Source: Streptomyces abyssomicinicus (lineage in GTDB: Bacteria; Actinomycetota; Actinomycetes; Streptomycetales; Streptomycetaceae). Taken from it: a stretch of 64,000 nt of DNA. The notes under the pieces were generated by a model. That model saw only the letters and a program-made list of their open reading frames with translations, was not told where the DNA came from and did not search any database. A program made the translations under genes and the position numbers. Location of the stretch: NCBI RefSeq assembly GCF_008974245.1, contig NZ_BBZI01000009.1, forward strand, positions 538,656-602,655, written 5' to 3'. Shown in pieces: positions 41,667 through 50,453 of this stretch. Each line of letters opens with the position of its first letter. Positions within the stretch are counted from its first letter, which is position 1.

Positions 41667-44042
41667 ATGTCCATTTCCAGTACTGATCAGTTCGTCGTCT
41701 CCGAGGACGAGATCGTGACGACCGCCGAGTTCGACGGCGACGAGCACGCCCTCGAAGCCGCGGAGGCCACCGACGCCACCGACGCCGTGGACGCCCCTGC
41801 GGAGACCGCGGACGGCGCGGACGCCGCCGAGGACCAGGCCCCCGAGGACACGGGCCCGAGCTTCGCCGACCTCGGCCTGCCCGAGGGCGTCGTGCGCAAG
41901 CTCGCGCAGAACGGCGTCACCAAGCCCTTCCCGATCCAGGCCGCGACCATCCCGGACGCCCTGGCCGGCAAGGACATCCTGGGCCGTGGCCGCACCGGCT
42001 CCGGCAAGACCCTCTCCTTCGGTCTGCCCACCCTGGCCCGCCTGGCCGGCGGCCGCACCGAGAAGAAGCGCCCGCGCGCCGTCATCCTCACGCCGACCCG
42101 TGAGCTGGCCATGCAGGTCGCCGACGCGCTCCAGCCCTACGGCGACGTGCTCGGCCTCAAGATGAAGGTCGTCTGCGGCGGCACCTCGATGGGCAACCAG
42201 ATCTACGCCCTGGAGCGCGGCGTCGACATCCTCGTCGCCACCCCGGGCCGTCTGCGCGACATCATCGGCCGCGGCGCCTGCTCGCTGGGCGACGTCGAGG
42301 TCGCGGTCCTCGACGAGGCCGACCAGATGTCCGACCTGGGCTTCATGCCCGAGGTCACCGAGCTGCTCGACCAGATCCCGGCCGGCGGTCAGCGGATGCT
42401 CTTCTCCGCCACCATGGAGAACGAGATCAAGACGCTGGTCGACCGCTACCTGGAGAACCCGGTCAGCCACGAGGTCGACGCCGCCCAGGGCGCCGTCACC
42501 ACGATGTCGCACCACATCCTGATCGTGAAGCCCAAGGACAAGGCTCCGGTCACCGCGGCGATCGCCTCCCGCAAGGGCCGCACCATCATCTTCGTCCGCA
42601 CCCAGCTGGGCGCCGACCGCATCGCCGAGCAGCTCCGCGACGCCGGTGTGAAGGCGGACGCCCTGCACGGCGGCATGACCCAGGGCGCGCGTACCCGCAC
42701 CCTGGCGGACTTCAAGGACGGCTACGTCAACGTCCTGGTCGCCACCGACGTCGCCGCCCGCGGCATCCACGTCGACGGCATCGACCTGGTCCTCAACGTG
42801 GACCCGGCCGGTGACCACAAGGACTACCTGCACCGCGCCGGCCGCACCGCGCGCGCCGGCCGGACCGGCACCGTGGTCTCGCTGTCGCTGCCGCACCAGC
42901 GCCGCCAGATCTTCCGGCTGATGGAGGACGCGGGCATCGACGCCTCACGCCACATCATCCAGAGCGGCACGGCCTTCGAGCCCGAGGTCGCCGAGATCAC
43001 CGGCGCCCGCTCGATGACCGAGCTCCAGGCCGAGTCGGTGGCCGGTGCCGCCGCCCAGGCCGAGCGCGAGGTCGCCCAGCTCACCAAGGAGCTGGAGCGC
43101 CTGCAGCGCCGCGCCGCCGAGCTGCGCGACGAGGCCGACCGCCTCGTCGCCCGTGCGGCCCGTGAGCGCGGGGACGACCCGGAGGCCGCGCTGGCCGAGG
43201 CCGCCGTGGTCCGTGAGGCCGCCGAGGCCGCCGAGGAGGCCGCCGCCGTCTCCGTGCCGGAGCAGCCGACCGCCCAGCACGTCGACCGCAGCGAGCGCGA
43301 GGACCGCCCGCAGCGTCGTGACGACCGCGGTGACCGTGGCGGCTTCCGCCGTGACGACCGTGGCGAGCGTGGCGGGGACCGTCCGTTCAACCGTGACGAC
43401 CGTGGTGGCCGCTCCTTCGAGCGTCGTGACGACCGCGGTGACCGCGGTGGCTTCCGCCGTGACGACCGGGGTGACCGTGGTGGCGACCGTGGTGGCCGTT
43501 CGTTCGAGCGCCGTGACGACCGTGGCGGCTTCCGCCGTGACGACCGTGGCGAGCGTGGCGGGGACCGTCCGTTCAACCGCGACGACCGTGGTGGCCGTCC
43601 CTTCGAGCGTCGTGACGACCGCGGTGGCTTCCGCCGTGACGACCGCGGTGACCGTGGCGGCTTCCGCCGTGACGACCGTGGCGAGCGTGGCGGGGACCGT
43701 CCGTTCAACCGCGACGACCGTGGTGGCCGTTCGTTCGAGCGCCGTGACGACCGTGGCGGCTTCCGCCGTGACGACCGCAACGACCGTGGCGGGGACCGTC
43801 CGTTCAACCGCGACGACCGTGGCGGCCGCTCCTTCGAGCGTCGTGACGACCGCGGTGACCGCGGTGGCTTCCGCGGCAACGACCGCCCGTTCAACCGCGA
43901 CCGCCGCGACGACCGCCCCGGCTTCCGCGCCGGCGGCGCCTCGGACCGTCCCTTCGCCCGCCGCGACGACCGTCGTGACGACCACCGTGGCGGCTCCTTC
44001 GGCCGCCGGGACGACAAGCCGCGCTGGAAGCGCAACGGCTGA
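41667..44042 (+). CDS. DEAD-box RNA helicase with long Arg/Asp/Gly repeat tail
   Basis: This 791-aa helicase has an acidic N-terminal leader (about residues 1-65), a Q-motif region (FPIQAATIP), motif I GRGRTGSGKT (107-116), PTRELAMQV, TPGR, motif II VLDEADQM, SATM, and motif VI HRAGRTARAGRTG. A charged coiled-coil-like helix covers about 455-540. Residues ~550-785 form repeats of the type GGFRRDDRGDRGG and FNRDDRGGRSFERRDDRG. Such RGG-like tails bind RNA and promote condensates. The family (RhlE/CsdA-like) remodels structured RNA, often in the cold. The ATG at 41667 follows GGAAGG at long spacing. It ends with a strong hairpin. Confidence 0.94.
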   Translation: MSISSTDQFVVSEDEIVTTAEFDGDEHALEAAEATDATDAVDAPAETADGADAAEDQAPEDTGPSFADLGLPEGVVRKLAQNGVTKPFPIQAATIPDALAGKDILGRGRTGSGKTLSFGLPTLARLAGGRTEKKRPRAVILTPTRELAMQVADALQPYGDVLGLKMKVVCGGTSMGNQIYALERGVDILVATPGRLRDIIGRGACSLGDVEVAVLDEADQMSDLGFMPEVTELLDQIPAGGQRMLFSATMENEIKTLVDRYLENPVSHEVDAAQGAVTTMSHHILIVKPKDKAPVTAAIASRKGRTIIFVRTQLGADRIAEQLRDAGVKADALHGGMTQGARTRTLADFKDGYVNVLVATDVAARGIHVDGIDLVLNVDPAGDHKDYLHRAGRTARAGRTGTVVSLSLPHQRRQIFRLMEDAGIDASRHIIQSGTAFEPEVAEITGARSMTELQAESVAGAAAQAEREVAQLTKELERLQRRAAELRDEADRLVARAARERGDDPEAALAEAAVVREAAEAAEEAAAVSVPEQPTAQHVDRSEREDRPQRRDDRGDRGGFRRDDRGERGGDRPFNRDDRGGRSFERRDDRGDRGGFRRDDRGDRGGDRGGRSFERRDDRGGFRRDDRGERGGDRPFNRDDRGGRPFERRDDRGGFRRDDRGDRGGFRRDDRGERGGDRPFNRDDRGGRSFERRDDRGGFRRDDRNDRGGDRPFNRDDRGGRSFERRDDRGDRGGFRGNDRPFNRDRRDDRPGFRAGGASDRPFARRDDRRDDHRGGSFGRRDDKPRWKRNG
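43314..43905 (+). repeat. In-gene repeats encoding the helicase RGG-like tail
   Basis: About 590 bases of degenerate repeats built on CGTGACGACCGTGGCG and related units, so the protein repeats RDDRGG, RPFNRDDRGGR and SFERRDDRG. Unit lengths are multiples of three, keeping the frame. Confidence 0.85.
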
Positions 44043-44064
44043 CGCGCCCGCGCACAACGCCTGA

Positions 44065-44098
44065 GAGGGCCCGCACGACCCCGGTCGTGCGGGCCCTC
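44065..44098 (+). terminator. Terminator after the DEAD-box helicase gene
   Basis: GAGGGCCCGCACGACC pairs with GGTCGTGCGGGCCCTC across CC, 22 bases after the stop codon. Confidence 0.88.
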
Positions 44099-44184
44099 CG
44101 CGCTCCCCGCGCGCCGCCGCTCCGGCGATACCCGCTCGGAGGGCGGGCCCCGTCCCGCTATGCTCGGGGCAGCAACATCACCGT

Positions 44185-44257
44185 GGGCCCTTAGCTCAAT
44201 TGGCAGAGCAGTGGACTTTTAATCCATTGGTTGTGGGTTCGAGTCCCACAGGGCCTA
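44185..44257 (+). tRNA. tRNA-Lys(TTT)
   Basis: 73 bases. The acceptor GGGCCCT pairs with AGGGCCT. Anticodon loop CTTTTAA between TGGA and TCCA, T-loop TTCGAGT. Confidence 0.96.
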
Positions 44258-44330
44258 CTTCTGACGCGGCGCATGCGCCCGGCCGGTCCCGGCCGGACCC
44301 ATGCGCCGCCGTGCGTCCAGGAGCCGCCTC

Positions 44331-45479
44331 ATGCCGCACCCTTACGTCCTGCTTTCCGCCGCCGTCTCGCTCGACGGCTGCCTGGACGACACCGGTCCCG
44401 AACGGCTGCTCCTCTCCGGCCCGGAGGACTTCGACCGGGTCGACGAGGTGCGCGCGGCCAGCGACGCGATCCTGATCGGGGCGGGCACCCTGCGGGCCGA
44501 CGACCCGCGCCTGGTGGTCCGCTCCACGGCCCGCCGCGCCGAACGTGCCGCCGCCGGGCGGCCGGAGTTCCCACTGAAGGTGCTCGTCACCGGATCGGGT
44601 GAACTCGACCCCGGGGCCGGCTTCTGGCGGACCGGTGGCCCCAAGGCCGTCTACACGACCGACGGGGGCGCACCGCGGGCGCAGGCGGCGCTGCGTGGCC
44701 TGAAGGACGCCGACGTGGTGCCGGTGGGGCCGGAACTCGACTGGAGGGCGGTCCTGGAGCACCTGCACGCCGCGTACCGGGTGCGACGGCTGATGGTGGA
44801 GGGAGGCGGGAGCGTCCACACCCAGCTGCTGCGGCTCGGCCTGGCCGACGAGCTCCAGCTGGCCGTCGCCCCGCTGCTGGTCGGCGATCCCGCCGCGCCG
44901 CGGCTCTTCGGCCCTGGCGGCTATCCGCCGGGCCGGCTGCGGCTGGAGGAGACCCGGCCGGTCGGCGACGTGGTGCTGGCCCGCTACCGTCCGGTCGCCC
45001 CGGGTGCCGGCCCGGCCGCCTCGGCCGCCGACCGGTACTGGCTGGGGCTCGCCTGCGACCTGGCCCGGGAGTGCCCGCCGTCCCGGACCGCGTTCAGCGT
45101 GGGCGCCGTGGTGGTGGCCGAGGACGGGACCGAGCTGGCCCGCGGCCACTCCCGGGAGGGCGGTGACCCGGTGGTGCACGCGGAGGAGGCGGCCCTCGCC
45201 AGGATCGACCGGGCCGACCCCCGGCTGCCCACGGCCACCGTCTACAGCAGCCTGGAGCCCTGTGCCCGCCGCGCCTCCCGGCCGGCGCCGTGCGCACGGC
45301 TGATCCTGGCGGCGGGGGTGCGTCGGGTGGTCACCGCCTGGCGTGAGCCCGACACGTTCGTGCCGGGCGCCGACGGCAGCGGGGTGCTGGCGGCGGGCGG
45401 CGTCGACGTGGTGCTGCTGCCGGAGTTCCAGGACCGGGCCACGGCGCCCAATCTGCACCTCCTCGGCGGGTCGGTGTGA
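44331..45479 (+). CDS. RibD-like protein with reductase domain before deaminase domain
   Basis: A 382-aa fusion. The N-terminal ~220 residues are a RibD-C/dihydrofolate-reductase-like domain: PYVLLSAAVSLDGCLDDTGP, SDAILIGAGTLRADDPRL and RRLMVEGGGSVHTQLLRLGL. The C-terminal ~150 residues are a cytidine/deoxycytidylate-deaminase-like zinc domain: SVGAVVVAEDGTELARGHSR, VVHAEEAAL and SSLEPCARRASRPAPC. The zinc ligands (His and two Cys) are kept, but the PCxHxGRTPPC form of genuine RibD is altered. Standard RibD has the deaminase first, so the order is reversed. The ATG has AGGAG seven bases upstream. It may act in riboflavin-like or specialised pteridine/deazapurine chemistry. Confidence 0.85.
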   Translation: MPHPYVLLSAAVSLDGCLDDTGPERLLLSGPEDFDRVDEVRAASDAILIGAGTLRADDPRLVVRSTARRAERAAAGRPEFPLKVLVTGSGELDPGAGFWRTGGPKAVYTTDGGAPRAQAALRGLKDADVVPVGPELDWRAVLEHLHAAYRVRRLMVEGGGSVHTQLLRLGLADELQLAVAPLLVGDPAAPRLFGPGGYPPGRLRLEETRPVGDVVLARYRPVAPGAGPAASAADRYWLGLACDLARECPPSRTAFSVGAVVVAEDGTELARGHSREGGDPVVHAEEAALARIDRADPRLPTATVYSSLEPCARRASRPAPCARLILAAGVRRVVTAWREPDTFVPGADGSGVLAAGGVDVVLLPEFQDRATAPNLHLLGGSV

Positions 45480-45528
45480 ACCGATTCGCTTTTCACCCCA
45501 GGTATGTCGTACAGTAAAGACACAACGA

Positions 45529-45602
45529 CGCGGGGTGGAGCAGCTCGGTAGCTCGCTGGGCTCATAACCCAGAGGTCGCAGGTTCAAATCCTGTCCCCGC
45601 TA
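45529..45602 (+). tRNA. Initiator tRNA-fMet(CAT)
   Basis: 74 bases. The anticodon stem has three consecutive G-C pairs (GGG-CTCATAA-CCC) and the first acceptor position is unpaired (C1 opposite T), both hallmarks of an initiator. T-loop TTCAAAT. Confidence 0.94.
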
Positions 45603-45608
45603 CTGAAG

Positions 45609-45647
45609 ACTCAGGGCCGGAATCCTTCAAGGATTCCGGCCCTGAGT
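45609..45647 (+). terminator. Terminator of the initiator tRNA
   Basis: ACTCAGGGCCGGAATCCTT pairs perfectly with AAGGATTCCGGCCCTGAGT across one base, six bases past the tRNA. Confidence 0.9.
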
Positions 45648-45732
45648 GTTTGCGTCTGCAGGGCGGCGCGCTCTCTCCCCGGTTCATCCGCGCGGCGGCC
45701 AGCGGTCGCCGGGTCCCGCCGGGGGCGGAAGC

Positions 45733-46875
45733 ATGAGGTCCATGCTGCGGCGAGGCGGGCCGGTGGACCCGGCGGTCGAGGACGCCGCCGGCCGTGGCCG
45801 GTGGTGGCTCCACCACGCCCGGCTGGTGCTGCGGGTGCTGCCGTTCCTGGTGCTCGTGTTCGGGCTGATCTACGACCGGCTCACGCCGACGGACGTGACC
45901 CCGGTGCCCTTCTTCGCCGCCGCGCCGCTGATCGCCGCCCCCCTCTACACCCTCCGCGCCACCGTGCTGACCGGGGTGCTGTCGGTGGGGTGCACCGTCC
46001 TGGTGCGGCTGACCCGCGACGAGCTGTACGGGGCCCAGATGGCCACCGAGCTGTTCACCGTGCTCACCGTCGCCGTGCTGGCCGCGGTGGTCAACACCGT
46101 GGTGCGCCGGGGCGACGTGCGGCTGGCCAACGCCCGGCAGATGGCCGAGGCGGCTCAGCAGGCCGTGATGCCGGTGCCGGAGAGCGAACTCGGCGCCCTG
46201 CGGATCGCCTCCCGGTACGAGGCGGCGCAGCAGGAGGCGAACATCGGCGGCGACCTCTACGTCGTGCAGGACACCCCGTACGGCGTGCGCGTGATCCTGG
46301 GGGACGTGCGGGGCAAGGGGATGTCCGCCGTGACGGCGGTGGCGGTCGTCGTGGGCGTCTTCCGTGAGGCGGCGGAGCGGGCGCCGACCATCGAGGAGTG
46401 CGCCCGGCGGCTGGACCAGGCCGTGATCCGGGAGCGGGACCGCCAGGGGACGGAGCTGGAGCGCATGGAGGGCTTCGTGACCGCGGTGCTGGCCGAGTTC
46501 TCCCGGGACGGCCGGAGGGTGCAGCTGGTCGACCACGGCCACCCGCCGCCGCTGCTCCTGGAACCCGGCCGTGAGCCGCGGATGCTCGGCGTGGGGATAC
46601 CCGGTGGGCCGCTGGCCCTCTCGGAGCTGACGGGTTCGCCGCGGCCGGACCCTCCCGTCGAGCTGATGCCGGGCGCCACGGTCCTCTTCTACACGGACGG
46701 TCTGGCCGAGGCGCGCGACGCGGACGGAGTCTTCTACGACCCGGTCGTCCGCCTGAACGGCCGGAGCTTCGGCGAACCCGAGGAACTGCTGGACTTCCTG
46801 GCCGAGGACGTGGCGCTGCACGCCGGCGGCGACGTGAAGGACGACATGGCGCTGCTCGCCGTCCGGTGCAGGTGA
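45733..46875 (+). CDS. Membrane PP2C/SpoIIE-type serine phosphatase
   Basis: A 380-aa protein. Three or four membrane segments lie at about residues 30-125 (LVLRVLPFLVLVFGLIYDRL, FFAAAPLIAAPLYTL, TVLTVAVLAAVVNTVV), then a SpoIIE/RsbU phosphatase domain (about 150-380). Metal-binding motifs are IGGDLYVV, LGDVRGKGMSAV, TDGLAEARD and DDMALLAVR. Such phosphatases dephosphorylate anti-anti-sigma factors in partner-switching networks. No sensor domain other than the membrane part is present. ATG at 45733 is chosen (GGCGGAAG upstream); ATG at 45742 is possible. Confidence 0.92.
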   Translation: MRSMLRRGGPVDPAVEDAAGRGRWWLHHARLVLRVLPFLVLVFGLIYDRLTPTDVTPVPFFAAAPLIAAPLYTLRATVLTGVLSVGCTVLVRLTRDELYGAQMATELFTVLTVAVLAAVVNTVVRRGDVRLANARQMAEAAQQAVMPVPESELGALRIASRYEAAQQEANIGGDLYVVQDTPYGVRVILGDVRGKGMSAVTAVAVVVGVFREAAERAPTIEECARRLDQAVIRERDRQGTELERMEGFVTAVLAEFSRDGRRVQLVDHGHPPPLLLEPGREPRMLGVGIPGGPLALSELTGSPRPDPPVELMPGATVLFYTDGLAEARDADGVFYDPVVRLNGRSFGEPEELLDFLAEDVALHAGGDVKDDMALLAVRCR

Positions 46876-47303
46876 CGGCCGGTCCCGGTGAGCGCCCGCG
46901 CAGGTGAACGACGGTGCCGGTGAGCGCCTGTGCCGGGCCGCGTCGGTGATCGAACCGCCGTGATCAAGCCAGGGCGATGGAGTCGATGTGACCTACGCCA
47001 TGTCCGGTTCGCCCTGTTGAGCCTCCAAAGGTTCAGGCCAGAGGGTTGGGCGATGTGAAGGAACGGCTTGGAAATGAGCCACCGCTTCTATTAACGTTCG
47101 ATAACGCAGCGCGCGGCTGTCCCAGCCGTCACAAGCGACGGCTCCGTGCGCTCTGCCGAATCCCGCAAGGGAACCGGGGAACCACTTTCCGGGGTGAATC
47201 GGGCGTATCGCGGTTCTTGCCGTATACGCGCGTAGGAGACCTTCCCGCTCCGAACCCGTCAGCTAACCCGGTAGGCGAGACGGAAGGAAAGGAGCGCGCC
47301 CCC
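46876..47303 (+). other. Leader region of the M23 peptidase gene
   Basis: 428 bases without a gene. Its second half is the c-di-AMP riboswitch at 47110-47297. Its first half presumably holds the promoter. Confidence 0.7.
47110..47297 (+). promoter_or_regulatory. c-di-AMP (ydaO/yuaA) riboswitch
   Basis: The conserved core is plain: CTGCCGAATCCC, AACCGGGGAACCA, GGGGTGAATCGGG, TAGGAGACCTTCCCGCTCCG, AACCCGTCAGCTAACCCGGT, then GGCGAGACGGAAGGAAAGGA running into the ribosome-binding site of the peptidase gene. In actinobacteria this RNA binds cyclic di-AMP and lowers expression of cell-wall hydrolases. The limits given are approximate. Confidence 0.93.
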
Positions 47304-48347
47304 GTGGCGTCCAACCGCCCTGCCCCTGCCCCTGAACTGCCCTTCGTGCCCGGCCGACGTGAAGCTGTCGACGCGTACGGCCCCGCGGCCGGCTTCGCGG
47401 GCGAGGGCTCACTCGAGGAGTGGAACCCCAGCGAGGGGTCCGTCCAGAGAGGCCGCCACCGGGTGGCCAAGCAGCGCGGGCTCGCCCGCAGTTCGACCGT
47501 TCTCGGCGTCGGCGTGATCGCGGCCGTCGGCGCGGGTGGCATGGCCACCGCGGCGCCCGGCAAGGCTCCGGTGCACATCACCATGCCGCAGATGCCGTCG
47601 CTGGACCCGGTCACCTCCCTGCTCCCCGGCGGCTCCGGGGACGAAGCCGCCGTCGCCGACGACGCGCCCAGCGTCCTCGGCGAGATGGGCGTGGCGCCCG
47701 TCGACACCGAGTCCTCCGCCGACGCCGGCGAGGCCCTGCGCGCCCGGATCATGGCGCAGGCCGCCCAGCAGGAGCAGGAGGCCGAGGCGCAGGCCCAGAA
47801 GGAGGCCGAGGAGGCCGCCGCCCAGGCCGCCGCCGAGCAGGCCTCGATGGAGAAGGCCGAGGCCGAGGCCCGCGAGGAGGCCGCCAAGAAGGCCGAGGCG
47901 GAGGCCAAGGCCAAGGCGGAGGCGGAACGTCTCGCCAAGCTGGCCGCCAGCTACACCTCGCCGGCCGCCTCGTACACGGTCACCTCCACCTACATGCAGG
48001 CCGGTTCCATGTGGTCCTCCGGGTACCACACGGGTCTCGACCTCGCGGCCCCCACCGGCACGCTGCTCAAGGCCGTGCACACCGGCACCGTCACCGAGGC
48101 GGGCTGGGCGGGGTCCTACGGGTACCGCACCATCCTCACCCTGGAGGACGGCACCGAGCTCTGGTACTGCCACCAGTCCTCGATCAACGTGAGCGTCGGT
48201 CAGAAGGTGACCACCGGCGACGTCATCGGCCGCGTGGGCGCGACCGGCAACGTGACCGGCCCGCACCTTCACCTCGAGGTGCACCCGGGCGGCGGCGACG
48301 GCGTCGACCCGATGGCCTGGCTGGCCGACCGGGGCGTCAGCCTCTGA
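47304..48347 (+). CDS. M23-family cell-wall endopeptidase (riboswitch-controlled)
   Basis: This 347-aa envelope protein has a ~55-residue basic N-terminal region before a hydrophobic segment (STVLGVGVIAAVGAGGMATA, about 64-83) that serves as signal or anchor. A Glu/Ala/Lys coiled-coil-like helix follows (about 150-215). The C-terminal LytM/M23 domain (about 235-345) has zinc ligands in SGYHTGLDLAAP and HLHLEVH. It should cleave peptidoglycan cross-bridges or activate other hydrolases. The GTG at 47304 is preceded by AAAGGAG. Expression is set by the c-di-AMP riboswitch directly upstream, linking it to osmotic and wall homeostasis. Confidence 0.94.
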   Translation: MASNRPAPAPELPFVPGRREAVDAYGPAAGFAGEGSLEEWNPSEGSVQRGRHRVAKQRGLARSSTVLGVGVIAAVGAGGMATAAPGKAPVHITMPQMPSLDPVTSLLPGGSGDEAAVADDAPSVLGEMGVAPVDTESSADAGEALRARIMAQAAQQEQEAEAQAQKEAEEAAAQAAAEQASMEKAEAEAREEAAKKAEAEAKAKAEAERLAKLAASYTSPAASYTVTSTYMQAGSMWSSGYHTGLDLAAPTGTLLKAVHTGTVTEAGWAGSYGYRTILTLEDGTELWYCHQSSINVSVGQKVTTGDVIGRVGATGNVTGPHLHLEVHPGGGDGVDPMAWLADRGVSL

Positions 48348-48372
48348 GGCTTCCCGGCCACATCGTGTGATC

Positions 48373-48406
48373 CGTGGGGCGGCGCGCCGGAATGCGCCGC
48401 CCCACG
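48373..48406 (+). terminator. Terminator after the M23 peptidase gene
   Basis: CGTGGGGCGGCGC pairs with GCGCCGCCCCACG around an 8-base loop, just upstream of the next gene. Confidence 0.82.
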
Positions 48407-48424
48407 GGCGTGTTGGACACGGGC

Positions 48425-49384
48425 ATGACTGATCTTCGCAAGCTGGGCACGTCCGGTATCGAGGTCTTCCCGCTCGCCCTCGGCGGCAACGTCTTCGGAT
48501 GGACCGCCGACGAGCGGGAGTCCTTCGCCGTCCTCGACGCGTACACGGCGGCCGGTGGCAACTTCGTCGACACCGCGGACTCCTACTCCGCCTGGGTCGA
48601 GGGCAACCAGGGCGGCGAGTCCGAGACCGTCATCGGCAGGTGGCTCAAGGCCCGGGGCAACCGCTCCGAGGTCGTGATCGCCACCAAGGTGAGCCAGCAT
48701 CCGGAATTCCGGGGGTTGTCGGGCGCCAACATCAAGGCGGCCGCGGAGGCGTCGCTGCGACGGCTGGGCACCGACCACATCGATCTGTACTACACGCACT
48801 TCGACCAGCCGGAGACGCCGGTCGAGGAGATCCTCCTCGCCCTCGACCAGCTCGTCCGCGAGGGCAAGGTGCGGGCGATCGCCGCCTCCAACATCACCGC
48901 CGAGCGGCTCCAGGAGTCGCTGGACTTCTCCGACCGCGAGGGCTTCGCCCGCTACGTGGCGGTGCAGCCGCACTACAACCTGGTCTCCCGGGACACCTAC
49001 GAGGGGCCGCTGCGGGACGTCGCCGAGCGGGCCGGTCTGGCCGCCGTCCCCTACTACGCGCTGGCGTCGGGCTTCCTGACCGGCAAGTACCGCCCCGGGG
49101 CGGTGGTGGACAGCCCGCGGGCGACGGGCGCGGGCCGGCACCTGGAGAGCGAGCGCGGGCAGCGGGTCCTGGCCGCCCTCGACGAGATCGCGCAGGCGCG
49201 CGGTGCCGAGGTGGCCTCGGTGGCCCTGGCCTGGCTCGCCGCGCGGCCGACCGTGGTGGCGCCGATCGCCTCCGCCCGCACGGTGGACCAGCTGCCCGCC
49301 CTCGTCGCGGGGGCGCGGCTGCGCCTCGACGACCCGGAGCTCGCCCTGCTGGACGCGGCCTCCTCGGTCACGGCCCCGGTGTGA
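48425..49384 (+). CDS. Aldo/keto reductase
   Basis: This 319-aa NADPH-dependent reductase has a TIM barrel with the family tetrad: Asp and Tyr in NFVDTADSYSAW, Lys in VVIATKVSQH, and His in DLYYTHFDQPETP. C-terminal cofactor residues lie in VVAPIASARTVDQLPALVAG. N-terminal LGTSGIEVFPLALGGNVFGW is typical. The ATG at 48425 is chosen because the conserved protein begins there (TDLRKLGTSG). The substrate is not predictable. Confidence 0.94.
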   Translation: MTDLRKLGTSGIEVFPLALGGNVFGWTADERESFAVLDAYTAAGGNFVDTADSYSAWVEGNQGGESETVIGRWLKARGNRSEVVIATKVSQHPEFRGLSGANIKAAAEASLRRLGTDHIDLYYTHFDQPETPVEEILLALDQLVREGKVRAIAASNITAERLQESLDFSDREGFARYVAVQPHYNLVSRDTYEGPLRDVAERAGLAAVPYYALASGFLTGKYRPGAVVDSPRATGAGRHLESERGQRVLAALDEIAQARGAEVASVALAWLAARPTVVAPIASARTVDQLPALVAGARLRLDDPELALLDAASSVTAPV

Positions 49385-49388
49385 CCGA

Positions 49389-49412
49389 CGGCCGGGCGGC
49401 GCCGCCCGGCCG
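49389..49412 (+). terminator. Palindromic terminator after the aldo/keto reductase gene
   Basis: A 24-base perfect palindrome, CGGCCGGGCGGC and its complement, five bases after the stop. A second G/C-rich inverted repeat at about 49422-49460 could serve trmB from the other side. Confidence 0.65.
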
Positions 49413-49469
49413 CAGGCCCGGCCCCCGGCCCGGATCCCCGGGCCGGATCCTCGGGCCGGGCTGCGCCGC

Positions 49470-50231
49470 TCAGACCCGGCGGAACAGCAGGTCGCGTACG
49501 ACGTGCCCCTTGTCGAGTCCCTGGCCCTCGAACCGTGTGAGCGGGCGGAACTCGGGCCGAGGTGCGAAACCGCCGTCGGGCCGGGTGTTCGCGAAGCCGG
49601 GGTGCGCGGTCAGTACCTCCAGCATCTGCTCCGCGTACGGCTCCCAGTCGGTGGCACAGTGCAGGACGGCGCCCGGGTGCAGCCGGGTGGCGGCCAGGTC
49701 GAGGAACTCGGGCTGGATCAGCCGCCGCTTGTGGTGCCGCTTCTTGGGCCAGGGGTCGGGGAAGTAGACGCGCAGTCCGGCCAGCGCGTCGGGCGTGATC
49801 ATCTCGCGGAGCAGGATGATCGCGTCGCCGTTGGCCACGCGGACGTTGGTCAGCCGGGTCTTCTCGGCGAGGTTCAGCAGGTTGCCCTGGCCCGGGGTGT
49901 GCACGTCGACCGCGAGGATGTTGGTCCCCGGGTCGGCGGCGGCCATCTGGGCGGTGGCCTCGCCCATGCCGAAGCCGATCTCCAGGACCACGGGGTGGTC
50001 GTCGCCGAACAGCTCGGCGAGGTCGAGGGTCCGGCGGCCGTCGATGTCCAGGCCCCACAGCGGCCAGAGGCGCTCGATGGCGTCGGCCTGGCCGACGGTG
50101 ACGCGGCTGCGGCGGGGCTGGAAGCTGCGGATGCGGCGCTCGTGGTGCGACCCGGCCGGGTCGGGCTGCGGCCCGTCCGGGAACCGGGGGGTCCGGGCGG
50201 GGCGACGGTTGGGGTTCAGGGCGTCAGACAC
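49470..50231 (-). CDS. trmB: tRNA (guanine-N7)-methyltransferase
   Basis: This 253-aa methyltransferase modifies G46 of the tRNA variable loop. Signatures are the SAM-binding loop VVLEIGFGMGEATAQMA, VDVHTPGQGNLL, and the family-defining VYFPDPWPKKRHHKRRLIQ. C-terminal RFEGQGLDKGHVVRDLLFRR is also conserved. I chose the GTG at 50231 (SDALNPNRRPARTPRF), as residues before it add nothing conserved. It is convergent with the aldo/keto reductase gene. Confidence 0.95.
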   Translation of the reverse strand: MSDALNPNRRPARTPRFPDGPQPDPAGSHHERRIRSFQPRRSRVTVGQADAIERLWPLWGLDIDGRRTLDLAELFGDDHPVVLEIGFGMGEATAQMAAADPGTNILAVDVHTPGQGNLLNLAEKTRLTNVRVANGDAIILLREMITPDALAGLRVYFPDPWPKKRHHKRRLIQPEFLDLAATRLHPGAVLHCATDWEPYAEQMLEVLTAHPGFANTRPDGGFAPRPEFRPLTRFEGQGLDKGHVVRDLLFRRV

Positions 50232-50453
50232 AATGCCCACGAGTCTACGGCGCACCCGCCGACGCCACGGTTCACCGCGTCCGCGGCACCCTTCCCCGCC
50301 GGTGGCCGGGCGTGGCCCGGCTTGGCTCCCTCCCCCCTCCGTGTGGGTGCCCGGCTGCCGCGGTGTGACGTGCCCGGGTCCCGCGGTGTGGGCCTGCCCG
50401 CCTCCCGCGGTGGGACGTGGCCCGGCTCCCGCGGCCGGAACCGGGCCCCGAGG

